Source: Bog-756 sp963745955 (GTDB taxonomy: Bacteria; Actinomycetota; Acidimicrobiia; Acidimicrobiales; RAAP-2). From it: a DNA stretch of 64,000 bases. The translations under genes and the position numbers were made by a program. Below are positions 55,400 through 64,000 of this stretch, one piece after another. The notes beneath the pieces were generated by a model, which saw nothing but the letters and a program-made list of their open reading frames with translations, had not been told where the DNA came from and ran no database searches. The stretch spans positions 744,001 through 808,000 of the forward strand of contig CAVUZI010000011.1 of NCBI GenBank assembly GCA_963745955.1, read 5' to 3'. Every line of letters starts with the position of its first letter. Position 1 is the first letter of the stretch.

Positions 55400-56044
55400 G
55401 TGGCCGCGCCCGGTCCGCTCACCGTCTGGAGCGGATGGGTTGTCCGTGGCGGTGCCTCGGCCGAGCCCGACGCGGCCGAGCCGTTCACGGCGTCGGCCCC
55501 CCGCGACCCCGGTGGGGGCGCCCACTACGAGCTCATCGCCGTGGCCGCCCGGGGGTTCCGGCCCCCCCGGTTCGTGAGCACCGCCCCCACCCCGCGGGAC
55601 GCCGATGCCGATTCACAGGCCGACGACGAACCCGGCACCGAGGGCCTCCGCCGGACATGGTCCCTCGTGTACCGCTGGGTGGCGGAGACGGCTCCGGCTC
55701 TGATCGCGCCCTACGGGATCTACCTCCTCGGGGTCGACCCGCCGGCCGACGCCACGGACGACGATCTCGACGTCTTCAACGACTTCTACACCAACGTCCA
55801 CCTCCCCGAGGTGGCAGGACGCCGTCATGCACTGCGGGCCGCCCGGTACGAACTGGTACGCGAGGTGAAACCGCCCTACCAGGGGGCGCCGCGGTTCCTC
55901 GCCGTCTACGAGGTCGACGAAGCGGGGGCGACCGACCGGCGGCATTCCGGTCCTCCCTACGCCAAGGGGCCCGAGGTCTGGCAGCGCCACAAGACGCCGT
56001 GGCGGCTCTGGTACCGCCGACTGGCCCGGGCGCCAACGGCATGA
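55400..56044 (+). CDS. EthD-like/dimeric alpha-beta-barrel protein
   Basis: 214 residues from GTG 55400. The N-terminal 90 residues are unrecognised. The C-terminal part YGIYLLGVDPPADATDDDLDVFNDFYTNVHLPEVAGRRH...RYELVREVKPPYQGAPRFLAVYEVD resembles EthD/DUF4286-type small ferredoxin-like domains that bind hydrophobic substrates in catabolic pathways. Its stop overlaps the start of the next gene (ATGA). Confidence 0.7.
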   Translation: MAAPGPLTVWSGWVVRGGASAEPDAAEPFTASAPRDPGGGAHYELIAVAARGFRPPRFVSTAPTPRDADADSQADDEPGTEGLRRTWSLVYRWVAETAPALIAPYGIYLLGVDPPADATDDDLDVFNDFYTNVHLPEVAGRRHALRAARYELVREVKPPYQGAPRFLAVYEVDEAGATDRRHSGPPYAKGPEVWQRHKTPWRLWYRRLARAPTA

Positions 56045-57033
56045 CCGGTCCCGCAGACGGTCGACCGCTGCGCATCGGCATCATCGGAACCGGCTTCGGT
56101 TCGCGGGTGGTGGCCGGGGCCTTCCGCGGCTCCGGATGCGAGGTGGTCGACGTGGTCTCGGCCCGGGAGGTGGCCGCGGTCAGGTCCCTCGTCCGGTCCG
56201 ACGTCGACCTGGTAGCGGTCCACTCGCCACCCTTCCTCCATGCCGAGCACGTGGCCCGGGCCATCGATGCCGGCCATGCCGTCCTCTGTGACAAACCGTT
56301 CGGCACGTCGATCGACGAGTCGGACGGCCATGACCGAGGCCGCGGCGGCGGCGGGGGTCCTCAATTTCCTGCAATTTCGAGTTCCGTTGCCAGCCGGCGC
56401 GCCTGGCCATGCGCCGGCTGCTCGAGGCCGACGCCATCGGACGGCCCGAGCACCTGGCCTACACGGCGTTCACCTCCGGCTCGCGCCGGCCGCTCCGCCC
56501 TTTCGGATGGCTGTTCGACCGGTCGCTCGGCGGTGGTTGGATCGGGGCCTTCGGATCGCACGCCATCGATCTCATCCGCTGGCTGCTGGGCGACGTCACC
56601 CGGGCCGGTGCGGTGTCCTGGATCAGCATCGGTGAGCGGGCCGACGCCGGACGGCGACGTTCACCGCTGTGATGCCGAGGATTCCTTCACCGGTTGGGTG
56701 GAGCTGCGTTCGGGAGCCACCGCCTCGGTCGACACCTCGTTCACCGCGGGGGTGTCACTGACGCCCCGCATCGTCATCACCGGTTCGGAGGGTGCCATCG
56801 AGAACATCGGGGACGCCCGTGTCGTCCTCCACAAGAGCGACGGCACCAAGGAGCAGATCGAGTTCCCCCCGCCGGCCGGCGATGCCCACAATGTGGCCAT
56901 GACCGCGTGGGCCGTGGCCGTGCGCGATGCGGTCATCGCCGGGCACCAGGTCTCGCCGTCGTTCGCCGACGGCCTGGCCTGCATGCGGGTGATGGAACAG
57001 TGGCGCTCGACGCCGCCCTCCCCGGCCTACTGA
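56041..57033 (+). CDS. Gfo/Idh/MocA-family NAD(P)-dependent oxidoreductase, several frame changes
   Basis: ATG 56041 overlaps the previous stop. N-terminal Rossmann RIGIIGTGFGSRVVAGAF, VDVVSAREVAAV, VDLVAVHSPPFLHAEHVARA, then the EKP-like HAVLCDKPFGTSI. The frame changes near 56330, 56395 and 56655; pieces EADAIGRPEHLAYTAFTSG, GGGWIGAFGSHAIDLIRWLLG and SFTGWVELRSGATASVDTSF follow. In repaired form it is about 330 residues and complete, so errors are more likely than decay. Oxidises or reduces a sugar-like or cyclic alcohol. Confidence 0.75.
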   Translation: MTGPADGRPLRIGIIGTGFGSRVVAGAFRGSGCEVVDVVSAREVAAVRSLVRSDVDLVAVHSPPFLHAEHVARAIDAGHAVLCDKPFGTSIDESDGHDRGRGGGGGPQFPAISSSVASRRAWPCAGCSRPTPSDGPSTWPTRRSPPARAGRSALSDGCSTGRSAVVGSGPSDRTPSISSAGCWATSPGPVRCPGSASVSGPTPDGDVHRCDAEDSFTGWVELRSGATASVDTSFTAGVSLTPRIVITGSEGAIENIGDARVVLHKSDGTKEQIEFPPPAGDAHNVAMTAWAVAVRDAVIAGHQVSPSFADGLACMRVMEQWRSTPPSPAY

Positions 57034-57063
57034 TCCGGCCGCCGGACCCCAGTCCGGTGTCCC

Positions 57064-57233
57064 GAACGCCCACCCGGCCCCGGCAAAACGCCACCCGGCC
57101 CCGGCAAAACGCCACCCGGCCCCGGCAAACCGCCACCCGGCCTCGGCAAACGCCACCCGGCCTCGGCAAACGCCACCCGGCCTCGGCAAACGCCACCCGG
57201 CCTCGGCGAACGCCCACCCGGCCCAGCCAAACC
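57064..57233. repeat. Intergenic minisatellite, eight units of 20-21 bp
   Basis: Unit AAACGCCACCCGGCCYCGGC, seven good copies plus a degenerate last one. The first three have CCCCGG and the later ones CCTCGG, so units differ by segment. It fills the gap between the Gfo/Idh gene and the acetyltransferase. No spacer between units, so it is not a CRISPR. Confidence 0.92.
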
Positions 57234-57287
57234 GTCACCGTGGCGGGACGCTCGCCCGACCTCTGCACCGTGGGGCAGACTGACCGC

Positions 57288-58550
57288 ATGGAACCTGTCG
57301 TGCGGAAGATAGGGCCGGAGGAGGCGGCGTCGTTCCGGCGGTCGGTGACGGTCCCGTTCCTCGACCCGTACGCCGGCGACCCCGATCAGGTCACCGACTT
57401 CGAGCTGTGGGCGTCCAAGTCCGAGCTCGATCGGGCGTGGGTGGTCGACACCGGGGACCGGTTCGCCGGCAACGCGGCCATCTACAGCATGGATGTCACC
57501 GTCCCGGCCGCTCCGGGCCGGTCCTGCCCGACGATCCCCATGGCCGGGGTGACCGCGGTCGGGGTCCACCCCACCCATCGCCGACAGGGATTCCTGCGCC
57601 GGCTCATGGAGGCCATGCACGACGACGCCCGCCAACGGGGGGAGGCGGTCGCCGGGCTCGAGGCCTCGGAGTCGGTCATCTACGGGAGGTTCGGATACGG
57701 GATGGCCGCCACCCTGGCCGAGTACACCATCGACAGCCGGGCCTCCGCCTTCGCCGTCCCGGCACCATCCGTCGATATCGAGCTCATCGACAAGGACGAG
57801 GCCGTCAAGGTCCTGCCCGACATCTTCGACCGGCAGCGCCGCACCCGGGCCGGTGAGGCCGACCGGAGCTCGGGCTACTGGGCCCAGCTCCTGGCCGACC
57901 GTCCCCACCACCGGCAGGGGACCTCGGCCCGCTTCCATGCGGTGTGCGACGAGGGCTACGTGCTCTACCGGTCCCGCTTCGGTTCCAGCGTCTTCCGGGG
58001 GGAACGCACCGACATCGTCGTGGAGGAGCTCCGCGGCGACAGCGCCGAGGTCGAAGCCGCCCTCTGGCGTTTCGTGCTCGACCTGGACCTGGTCGGTCAG
58101 GTCACCGTCAAGAAGGCTCCCGTCGACGAGCCGGTCCGGTGGCGTCTGGCCGATCCGCGTCAACTCCGGACGGTCGGGATCGAGGACCGCCTCTATCTGC
58201 GCATCCTGGACACGGCGACCGCATTCGAGGCCCGCGGCTACCAGGCCGAGGGGCGCCTGGTGCTCGATGTCCCGGCGTCGGCGACGTCGGAAGGGGAGGC
58301 CGACCCGGCCGAGGGACGGTGGGTACTGGAGGCCGGTCCGGACGGCGCCTCGTGCCGCCGGGCCCGTGGCGGCGAGGGCGCCGACCTCCGCCTCGGCCTT
58401 CCTGCTCTCGGGTCGCTGTACATGGGTGGCTTTCCGGCCTCGCTGCTGGCCGCCGGTGGGCGCATCGAGGAGTTGCGGGCCGGCAGTCTGGCCGTGGCCG
58501 ATGCGCTCCTCGTCACCCGGCCGTCTCCGAGGAGCGGGACCGACTTCTGA
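57288..58550 (+). CDS. Eis-like GNAT acetyltransferase with SCP2-type C-domain
   Basis: 420 residues from ATG 57288. First GNAT domain: GVTAVGVHPTHRRQGFLRRLMEAM (acetyl-CoA loop), EASESVIYGRFGYGMA with the Tyr that serves as acid in Eis. A second GNAT-like part follows (about 160-290), then a C-terminal sterol-carrier-like domain (GSLYMGGFPASLLAAG). The last residue is Phe, as in Mycobacterium tuberculosis Eis, where the terminal Phe carboxylate acts as base. Eis proteins acetylate multiple amines of aminoglycosides and host lysines; the native substrate here is unknown. Confidence 0.88.
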   Translation: MEPVVRKIGPEEAASFRRSVTVPFLDPYAGDPDQVTDFELWASKSELDRAWVVDTGDRFAGNAAIYSMDVTVPAAPGRSCPTIPMAGVTAVGVHPTHRRQGFLRRLMEAMHDDARQRGEAVAGLEASESVIYGRFGYGMAATLAEYTIDSRASAFAVPAPSVDIELIDKDEAVKVLPDIFDRQRRTRAGEADRSSGYWAQLLADRPHHRQGTSARFHAVCDEGYVLYRSRFGSSVFRGERTDIVVEELRGDSAEVEAALWRFVLDLDLVGQVTVKKAPVDEPVRWRLADPRQLRTVGIEDRLYLRILDTATAFEARGYQAEGRLVLDVPASATSEGEADPAEGRWVLEAGPDGASCRRARGGEGADLRLGLPALGSLYMGGFPASLLAAGGRIEELRAGSLAVADALLVTRPSPRSGTDF

Positions 58551-58640
58551 AAGAGACAGGAACGGGCGTCCGGAAGCTCGGTCGTGTCCCCGCGTTCGGG
58601 GAGGTCCGACCACCGGCGACGACAGACAGCGGGGGACCGG

Positions 58641-59906
58641 GTGCCGGTGACACGAGAGGTGCGGATCAAGGACCTGCGGGAGCCCCGGCGCACACCCGAG
58701 GAGCAGGCCACCTACCGAATTCGCCCTCTCGATGCAGGTCGACCTCGACATCGACGGCATCGTGGCCGATGCGCACGGCGCCACCGGTCTCCAAGAGCTC
58801 GGCGATCCCACCCTGCTCGACCGGCTGGCGGCCCAGATCGCGGCCGTCGAGGCGGACCGCGGGCTCTCCGGGCTCGGCCGGTACATCATCCGGGACCGGC
58901 TGGTCGGTCTGCTCAAGGCCCGTCTGCGGTTCGAGGAGTACCTGGCCCGGTACCCCGAGGCGCTCGACGTCCAGCTCGAACCGCCCGTCATCGTGGTCGG
59001 GCTCCCCCGCTCGGGGACCACCCACCTGGTCAACCTGCTGGCCGCCGACCCGCGGTTCCGGTCGTTGCCGTGGTGGGAGGTGATCGAGCCGATCCCCGTG
59101 GTCGGCGACGGCCCCGGCCGCGACGGCGTCGACCCCCGCTACCTGCGGTGCCAGGCCACCTACGAGATCACCCGCAAGATGGCCCCGCTCACCGCGCTCA
59201 TGCACGACCGTCCGCCGTGGAGCATCGAGGAGGACTGTGAGCTGGTGGACCTCGACCTCTGCTCGTACACGCTCGAGTGGCATGCCCGTGTCCCCGTCGT
59301 GGCGGGACCACTACCTGGGCCTCGACCAGCACCGTCACTACCAGTTCCTCCTCCGTGAGCTCAAGGTGCTCAGCCATCTGCGGGGACCGGACCGATGGGT
59401 CCTCAAGACGCCCCAGCACCTCGAGCAGATCGGCCCGCTGCTGTCGACGTTCCCGGACGCGACCATCGCCTTCACCCTGAGGGATCCGGTCGCCGTGCTG
59501 CAGTCGGCCATCACCATGCTGGCCTACGGTGATCGCATGCGGAGGGTGCACATCGACGCCGACGAGCTGGCCGCCTACTGGATCGACCGCATCGAACGAC
59601 TCCTGCGGGCCGCGGTCCGTGACGCCCACCTGATCCCGGCCGGACAACGGGTCGACGTGGAGTTCGGTGCCTTCATGGCCGACGATCTGGCCATGGCCAC
59701 CACCATCCTCGGCGTCGCCGGGCTCGATGTGACCGCCCGGGCGCGATCCGAGCTGACCGCGTACCTGGCCGGCAACCCGCGGCACCGGGAAGGACGGATG
59801 GTCTACGACCTGCGGGGCGACTTCGGTCTCGAGCCCGACCGAGCTCTACGAACGGTTCGCCTTCTACTTCGATGCCTTTCCGCAGGTGACCCGGGAGGTG
59901 TTCTGA
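58641..59906 (+). CDS. Sulfotransferase-family protein, about three frame changes
   Basis: About 420 residues over the span, start GTG 58641 (VPVTREVRIKDLREPRRTPEE). The frame changes near 58718, giving EFALSMQVDLDIDGIVADAH; then PVIVVGLPRSGTTHLVNLLAADPRF is the 5'-phosphosulfate-binding loop of PAPS sulfotransferases. Near 59290-59310 it changes again, giving HYLGLDQHRHYQFLLRELKV and RWVLKTPQHLEQI (3'-phosphate region), and near 59845 once more to YERFAFYFDAFPQV ending at TGA 59904-59906. Complete when repaired. The stop is one base before the next gene's GTG, so it belongs to the downstream run. Confidence 0.75.
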
Positions 59907-59907
59907 C

Positions 59908-61152
59908 GTGGCGGGCATCCATCGACAGCGACCGGGGGCCGACGCCATCGCCGCCACCAGGGGTGAACCGGCCGTCGACCTCGGCGACGGCATCTGGATG
60001 TCACCGGGGCTCTCCAACAGCTACCTCCTCCAGACCGACGACGGCCGCATCGTCGTCAACACCGGCATGGGGTTCGAGGGGCCGCTGCACCGGCGGGTCT
60101 TCGATGCCGTCGACGACGCCCCCACCCGGGCCATCATCCTCACCCAGGGCCACTTCGACCATGTCGGCGGGGTCGACAGCCTGCGCGACGAGGGCACCGA
60201 TGTCGTGGCCCAGGCCGACTTCGCCCGATGGCGGGACGACAACGAACGCCTGGAGACCTTCCGGTCGCGCAACGCCGCCTTCGCCTGGATGAAGGCCATC
60301 GTGGCCGCCATGGCCTACGCCGAATCCCTCGGTGCCGGCGGCGTCGCCCAGGCCCGGCCGGAGCCCACCGTCATCTTCGAGGACCGGCTCGAGCTGACCG
60401 TCGGCGGTCGTGACCTCGTGCTGTTGTCGACGCCGGGGGGCGAGACCACCGACTCGCTCATCATCTGGATGGAGGACTCCCGCACCGCCTTCACCGGCAA
60501 CATGTTCGGAGCCCTGTTCGGGCACGTCCCCAATCTGGTCACCATGCGGGGCGACCGCTACCGGGACGCGCTGGCCTACCTGGCCTCGCTCGACACCGTC
60601 CTCGCCCTCGGCCCCGAGCGGTTGATCACCGGCCACTTCGACCCCATCGAGGGCGCCGACCTCATCGCCACGGAGGTCACGGCCATGCGCGAGGCCATGC
60701 AGTGGGTGCACGACCGCACGGTGGACGGGATGAACGCAGGCACCGACGTCCATACCCTCATGCGGGAGATCCGGGTGCCCGGGCACCTCGACGTCGGCGA
60801 AGGCTACGGCAGGACGAGCTGGAACGTGCGGGCCATCTGGGAGAATTACGCCGGCTGGTTCCACCACCGGTCCACCACCGAGCTCTACGGCGTCCCCGCG
60901 GCGGCGATCGCCCCCGACCTGGTGGCCGCGGCCGGCGGCGACGCGCTGGCCGACGCCGCCCGGCATCGGCTCGATGCCGGCGAACCGGTTGCCGCCCTGC
61001 ACCTCACCGACGTCGTCCTCGCCGTGGAGCCGCATCACGACCGGGCCCGGCGCACCGCGGCGGCCGCCACCCACCAGCTCCTCGAGGCCAGCGACAATTT
61101 CTGGGAGCGCGCCTGGCTGAGCCGATCGCTCGACCGCCTGGAGGCACGATGA
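59908..61152 (+). CDS. Metallo-beta-lactamase hydrolase related to alkylsulfatases
   Basis: 414 residues from GTG 59908. MBL domain with IILTQGHFDHVGGVDSLRD; the first metal His is replaced by Gln in TQGHFDH, and FTGNMFGALFG has Asn where Asp is common. Further ligand ERLITGHFDPIEG. The C-terminal part TSWNVRAIWENYAGWFHHRSTTELYG plus a helical end matches the alkyl-sulfatase dimerisation region. It would hydrolyse an ester, possibly a sulfate ester. Next to a sulfotransferase, and its stop overlaps the following SDR start by four bases. Confidence 0.82.
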   Translation: MAGIHRQRPGADAIAATRGEPAVDLGDGIWMSPGLSNSYLLQTDDGRIVVNTGMGFEGPLHRRVFDAVDDAPTRAIILTQGHFDHVGGVDSLRDEGTDVVAQADFARWRDDNERLETFRSRNAAFAWMKAIVAAMAYAESLGAGGVAQARPEPTVIFEDRLELTVGGRDLVLLSTPGGETTDSLIIWMEDSRTAFTGNMFGALFGHVPNLVTMRGDRYRDALAYLASLDTVLALGPERLITGHFDPIEGADLIATEVTAMREAMQWVHDRTVDGMNAGTDVHTLMREIRVPGHLDVGEGYGRTSWNVRAIWENYAGWFHHRSTTELYGVPAAAIAPDLVAAAGGDALADAARHRLDAGEPVAALHLTDVVLAVEPHHDRARRTAAAATHQLLEASDNFWERAWLSRSLDRLEAR

Positions 61153-61898
61153 ACAACGACCTCTCGTTCGACTTCAGCGGGGCGTCGGTCGTCGTCACCG
61201 GTGGAACCAGCGGCATCGGGCACGCCCTGGCCACCGCGTTCGGGGTCGCCGGCGCCACGGTGATCGTCACCGGCACCCGCCCGACGCCCGACGCCTACGA
61301 CACCGAGCTCGGCCGGTTCACCTACCACCAGGTGGAGATGACCGACCCGGTCTCGATCGACCGGTTCGTGGCCTCGCTCGAGCGACTCGACATCCTGGTC
61401 AACAACGCCGGCGCCAACTTCCCCGGCGGCCGGGACGAGTGGGAGCCGGATACCTTCGGCACCGCGCTCGCCCTCAACCTCGTCGGCCCCATGCGCCTGA
61501 CCACCGGGTGCCGGCGGCTGCTGACGGCCAGCACCATGGCCGGCGGAGCCAGCGTCGTCAACATGGTGTCGCTGGCCGTGTTCCGGGCCATCCCCATCGT
61601 CCCCGGCTACGGGTCGGCCAAGGCGGGACTGGCCGCGCTGACCGGCAATCTGGCCAAGCAGTGGAACCCGAGGGGAATCCGGGTCAATGCCGTCGCCCCG
61701 GGGGTGATCGACACGCCCATGACCGCGCCCATGGCGGCCTTCCCCGAGCTGCTGGACGTCGAGCTGGCCCACATCCCGATGGGCCGCCTCGGCACGCCGG
61801 ACGAGATCGTCGGCGCCGTGCAGTTCCTGGCCAGCTCGGCCGCCTCGTACATCACCGGCCACACACTGGTGGTCGACGGCGGCTACCTTCTCAGCTGA
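61149..61898 (+). CDS. Short-chain dehydrogenase/reductase
   Basis: 249 residues, ATG 61149 overlapping the upstream stop. ASVVVTGGTSGIGHALATAFG (NAD(P) loop), ILVNNAGANFPGG, catalytic Ser in VVNMVSLAVF, Tyr/Lys in YGSAKAG, VNAVAPGVIDTPM, TLVVDGG end. Complete classical SDR; oxidises or reduces the pathway intermediate. Confidence 0.92.
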   Translation: MNNDLSFDFSGASVVVTGGTSGIGHALATAFGVAGATVIVTGTRPTPDAYDTELGRFTYHQVEMTDPVSIDRFVASLERLDILVNNAGANFPGGRDEWEPDTFGTALALNLVGPMRLTTGCRRLLTASTMAGGASVVNMVSLAVFRAIPIVPGYGSAKAGLAALTGNLAKQWNPRGIRVNAVAPGVIDTPMTAPMAAFPELLDVELAHIPMGRLGTPDEIVGAVQFLASSAASYITGHTLVVDGGYLLS

Positions 61899-61901
61899 GC
61901 C

Positions 61902-62367
61902 ATGACCGCACTCGCCCCCCACTACCACGTCGGCATCGTCGTCCCCGACCTCGGCGCGGCCCGGGCCCAGTTCTCCGAGCAGCTCGGGGTCTCCTGGGGG
62001 CCCGTGCTCGATCTCCCCCGGGTGGAGTACCGCGACAGCTCCGGCCGGGACCTCGTCCTGCCCACCACGTTCTGCTACTCGGTCGAGGATCCCCACCTCG
62101 AGCTCATCGAGGAGGTGCCCGGTTCGGTGTGGTCGTGCAACGAGCACTCCAACCTGCACCACATCGGCTTCTGGAGCGACGACCTGCCCGGCGGAGAGCT
62201 CCCGCCTGGACGGCGTCGGGTGTCCGCTGCAGCTCTGCGGCCGGGCCGGGGAGGACGCCCCCGTGTCCTTCGCCTACCACCGCAACGACTTCGGGGTCCG
62301 GATCGAGGTCGTGGCCACGGCCATGCGCGAGGCCATGTCCTTCCTCTTCCTTCCCGACGGGTCCTGA
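61902..62367 (+). CDS. VOC-family protein, one frame change
   Basis: ATG 61902, four bases after the SDR stop. PHYHVGIVVPDLGAARAQFSEQL with first metal His; YSVEDPHLELIEEVPG, NEHSNLHHIGFWSDDLPG with second His. The frame changes near 62205; the tail GVGCPLQLCGRAGED, SFAYHRNDFGVRIEVVATAM gives the last acidic ligand, ending at TGA 62365-62367. About 155 residues. Glyoxalase/epimerase-like; in catabolic operons such proteins often act as epimerases or ring-cleaving enzymes. Confidence 0.78.
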
Positions 62368-62380
62368 CGGACACCTGCCC

Positions 62381-63397
62381 GTGCTGCAGGTACGAGTCCA
62401 CGGGCCTGACGACGTCCGGGTCGACGAGGTGGCGGCGCCCGACCCCGGCCCCCGGGACGCCGTCGTCCGGGTGGCGGCCTGCGGCATCTGCGGCAGCGAC
62501 CTCTCCTACATCAGGATGGGTGGCCTGGCCGGCCCGGCCGGCGCCCCGATGTGCCTCGGCCACGAGGTGGCCGGCACCGTGGACTGGGTCGGGCCCGAGG
62601 TCACGACCGCCGCGGTCGGTGACCGGGTGGTCGTGCAGCCGGGCAACGACGAGCTGGGCCGGATCGGCAACGGCTCGCCCGAAGGTGGCCTCACCCCACT
62701 CCTCCTGGTCACCGAGGCCGACAGGGGACGGCTCCACCGGATCCCCGACGGGCTCCCACTCGATGTGGCCGCGTTGGCCGAACCGCTGGCCGTCGGGATG
62801 CGGGCGGCAGACCAGGCCGAGGTGCATGCCGGGGACGGGGTCGCCGTCTTCGGGTGCGGACCCATCGGGCTGTCGGCCATCGCCGCCCTGGTCGACCGCG
62901 GCCACCGGAAGGTCGTCGCCATCGATCTGAGCCCCACCCGCCTCGACCTCGCCCTGGCCATCGGCGCCCAGGCCGCGCTCAACCCGGCGACCACCCCCAT
63001 CTGGGACGAGCTGGCCCGGTTTCACGGCACGACACCGTTCGCCTTCGGGCCGACACCGGCCACTGCCGCCTTCATCGAGGCATCCGGCTCGGCCCAGGTC
63101 ATCACCGACGTCATCGATCACGGCCCGGTCGGCGGGAGGCTGTCGGTGGTCGCCCTCCACTACGAGCCGATCGCCACGAACTACCTGATGGTGTTGATGA
63201 AGCAGTTCACCATCCGGGGCTCGATGGAGTACCCGAGCCGCTTCGAGGACGCCATCGACCTCCTGGCCCGACGCGATCTCTCCGGGCTGATCACCGACCG
63301 ATTCCCGCTCGACCGGTTCGACGACGCCCTGGGCCTGCTCCGGGGTTCGAAGGACTGCGGCAAGGTGCTGGTCCAGATGGATGCCACGATCGGATGA
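62381..63397 (+). CDS. Zinc-dependent medium-chain alcohol dehydrogenase
   Basis: 338 residues, GTG 62381, 13 bases after the previous gene. CGICGSDLSYIRMGG (first Zn ligand), LGHEVAGTVDWVGP (second), Rossmann VFGCGPIGLSAIAALVDRG with cofactor-selecting Asp in VVAIDLSPTRL. No four-Cys structural Zn loop. Mid-sequence GNGSPEGGLTPLLLVTEAD replaces it. Threonine-/sorbitol-dehydrogenase-like; substrate unknown. Confidence 0.88.
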   Translation: MLQVRVHGPDDVRVDEVAAPDPGPRDAVVRVAACGICGSDLSYIRMGGLAGPAGAPMCLGHEVAGTVDWVGPEVTTAAVGDRVVVQPGNDELGRIGNGSPEGGLTPLLLVTEADRGRLHRIPDGLPLDVAALAEPLAVGMRAADQAEVHAGDGVAVFGCGPIGLSAIAALVDRGHRKVVAIDLSPTRLDLALAIGAQAALNPATTPIWDELARFHGTTPFAFGPTPATAAFIEASGSAQVITDVIDHGPVGGRLSVVALHYEPIATNYLMVLMKQFTIRGSMEYPSRFEDAIDLLARRDLSGLITDRFPLDRFDDALGLLRGSKDCGKVLVQMDATIG

Positions 63398-63404
63398 GGG
63401 CGAG

Positions 63405-64000
63405 GTGAGGACCCCGACCATCACCCCCATGCCCCCGGTGGCCACCGGAGCCGGGCTGCCGTGGGACGAGCACATGGAGGATCCGGTCGATGCGCTGGCC
63501 GAAGCCAGGCGCTCGCTCGGCGACACCTTCGTCGTCGACAGCGGAGGGGACCGCTACCTGTTCACGTTCGCCCCGACGGGAGTGAAGTCCTTCTACGGCC
63601 TGCCCGAGGATCGGGCCAGCAAGGGTGTGGCCGACTGGCGGATGTTGCGGCGGAAGCTGCCCGACGAGATGTTCGACGGACGTCGGACCCTTCCCCATCA
63701 GCTCTTCGGACGCGACGACGTCGCCGCCTATCTCGGCAATGTCGGACGGGCTCTCGACGACACCGTCCTCGAGCTGGGTGCGTCCGGCGAGGTCGAGGTA
63801 TTCGAGCTGACCAGGCGGCTGGGGCACCGGGTCGGGCTGGCATCGTGGGGAGGCCCCGGTTCGGCCGACGGTGAGCGCTTCGATCGGCTCTGCCGGGCGT
63901 TCGACGCCCTGGACGGTGCGGAGTCGTTCGTGCATCCCGAATCGATGTCGGAGGTGGCCGCCACGGCCAAGGCGGCCGAGTACGAAGCTCTCGGGGTCGT
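63405..64000 (+). CDS. Cytochrome P450, N-terminal part (runs off the window)
   Basis: About 198 residues present from GTG 63405 (ATG 63429 possible). LPWDEHMEDPVDALAEARRSLGDTFVV, FAPTGVKSFYGLPEDRASKG, LFGRDDVAAYLGNVGRAL, VEVFELTRRLGHRVGLASWGG. This fits a bacterial P450 N-terminal half (CYP51/CYP7-like start GxxLPWDxH). The I-helix and heme loop lie beyond the end. Eight bases after the ADH. Confidence 0.75.
   Translation, partial: MRTPTITPMPPVATGAGLPWDEHMEDPVDALAEARRSLGDTFVVDSGGDRYLFTFAPTGVKSFYGLPEDRASKGVADWRMLRRKLPDEMFDGRRTLPHQLFGRDDVAAYLGNVGRALDDTVLELGASGEVEVFELTRRLGHRVGLASWGGPGSADGERFDRLCRAFDALDGAESFVHPESMSEVAATAKAAEYEALGV

Noticed and set aside
57064..57233. CRISPR-like array
   Set aside because: Units abut with no unique spacers and no cas genes are present; it is a minisatellite.

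Overview
The window is high-GC DNA, most likely from an uncultured or little-studied actinomycete (Actinomycetota; an Acidimicrobiia-like lineage is my guess, not shown). Supporting signs are a mycothiol-dependent-type MDMPI domain protein, an F420-dependent LLM-class oxidoreductase, a DUF222-HNH (13E12-type) protein, MocR, sortase and ice-binding proteins, frequent GTG starts, and many small GGDEF/EAL and P450 genes. There is no phage module, transposase, integrase or CRISPR array.

Layout. 1-5 kb: end of an ArsA-like ATPase pair, a receiver-only response regulator, a CBS/CorC protein, a tRNA-Pro gene with an internal 37-bp duplication, and a MOSC-reductase-ferredoxin fusion. 5-12.6 kb: a visibly less GC-rich accessory zone of remnants (aldehyde dehydrogenase, methyltransferase) and small orphan genes, ending with a DUF2510 coiled-coil gene and a NERD-domain gene. 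12.6-17.3 kb: a secreted five-repeat IPT/TIG protein and a V4R-GAF-GGDEF-EAL c-di-GMP protein. 17.5-22.7 kb: surface proteins, including a class F sortase overlapping an ice-binding (DUF3494) protein that carries a cell-wall sorting signal, then a winged-helix regulator and a MocR regulator divergent from a flavin-binding oxidase-like gene. 23-29.5 kb: PhzF, aldo/keto reductase, and ppk and ppa head to head. 29.5-41 kb: mixed accessory genes (ArdC-like antirestriction protein beside tRNA-Ala, methyltransferase, branched-chain amino-acid-type binding lipoprotein, acetyltransferase, VOC, HNH). 41-49 kb: two P450s, SDR, inositol-phosphatase family, PAS-GGDEF-EAL. 49-54 kb: phytanoyl-CoA dioxygenase family, GH1, glyA behind a ZTP riboswitch, MDMPI-type protein, methyltransferase. 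54.5-64 kb: same-strand catabolic or modification clusters: LLM oxidoreductase/EthD-like/Gfo-Idh, an Eis-like acetyltransferase, and a tightly coupled run of sulfotransferase, alkylsulfatase-like MBL hydrolase, SDR, VOC, Zn-ADH and P450 that leaves the window.

Two cautions. First, about a third of recognisable genes, including ppk and ppa, are broken by one-base frame changes, most of them consistent with an extra or missing G/C. This looks like residual assembly indels rather than mass pseudogenisation, so I annotate such genes over their full span and say where the frame changes. Second, short tandem duplications are unusually common, and several sit exactly on stop codons or inside a tRNA. 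This may be a real mutational habit of the genome or a sequencing artefact.
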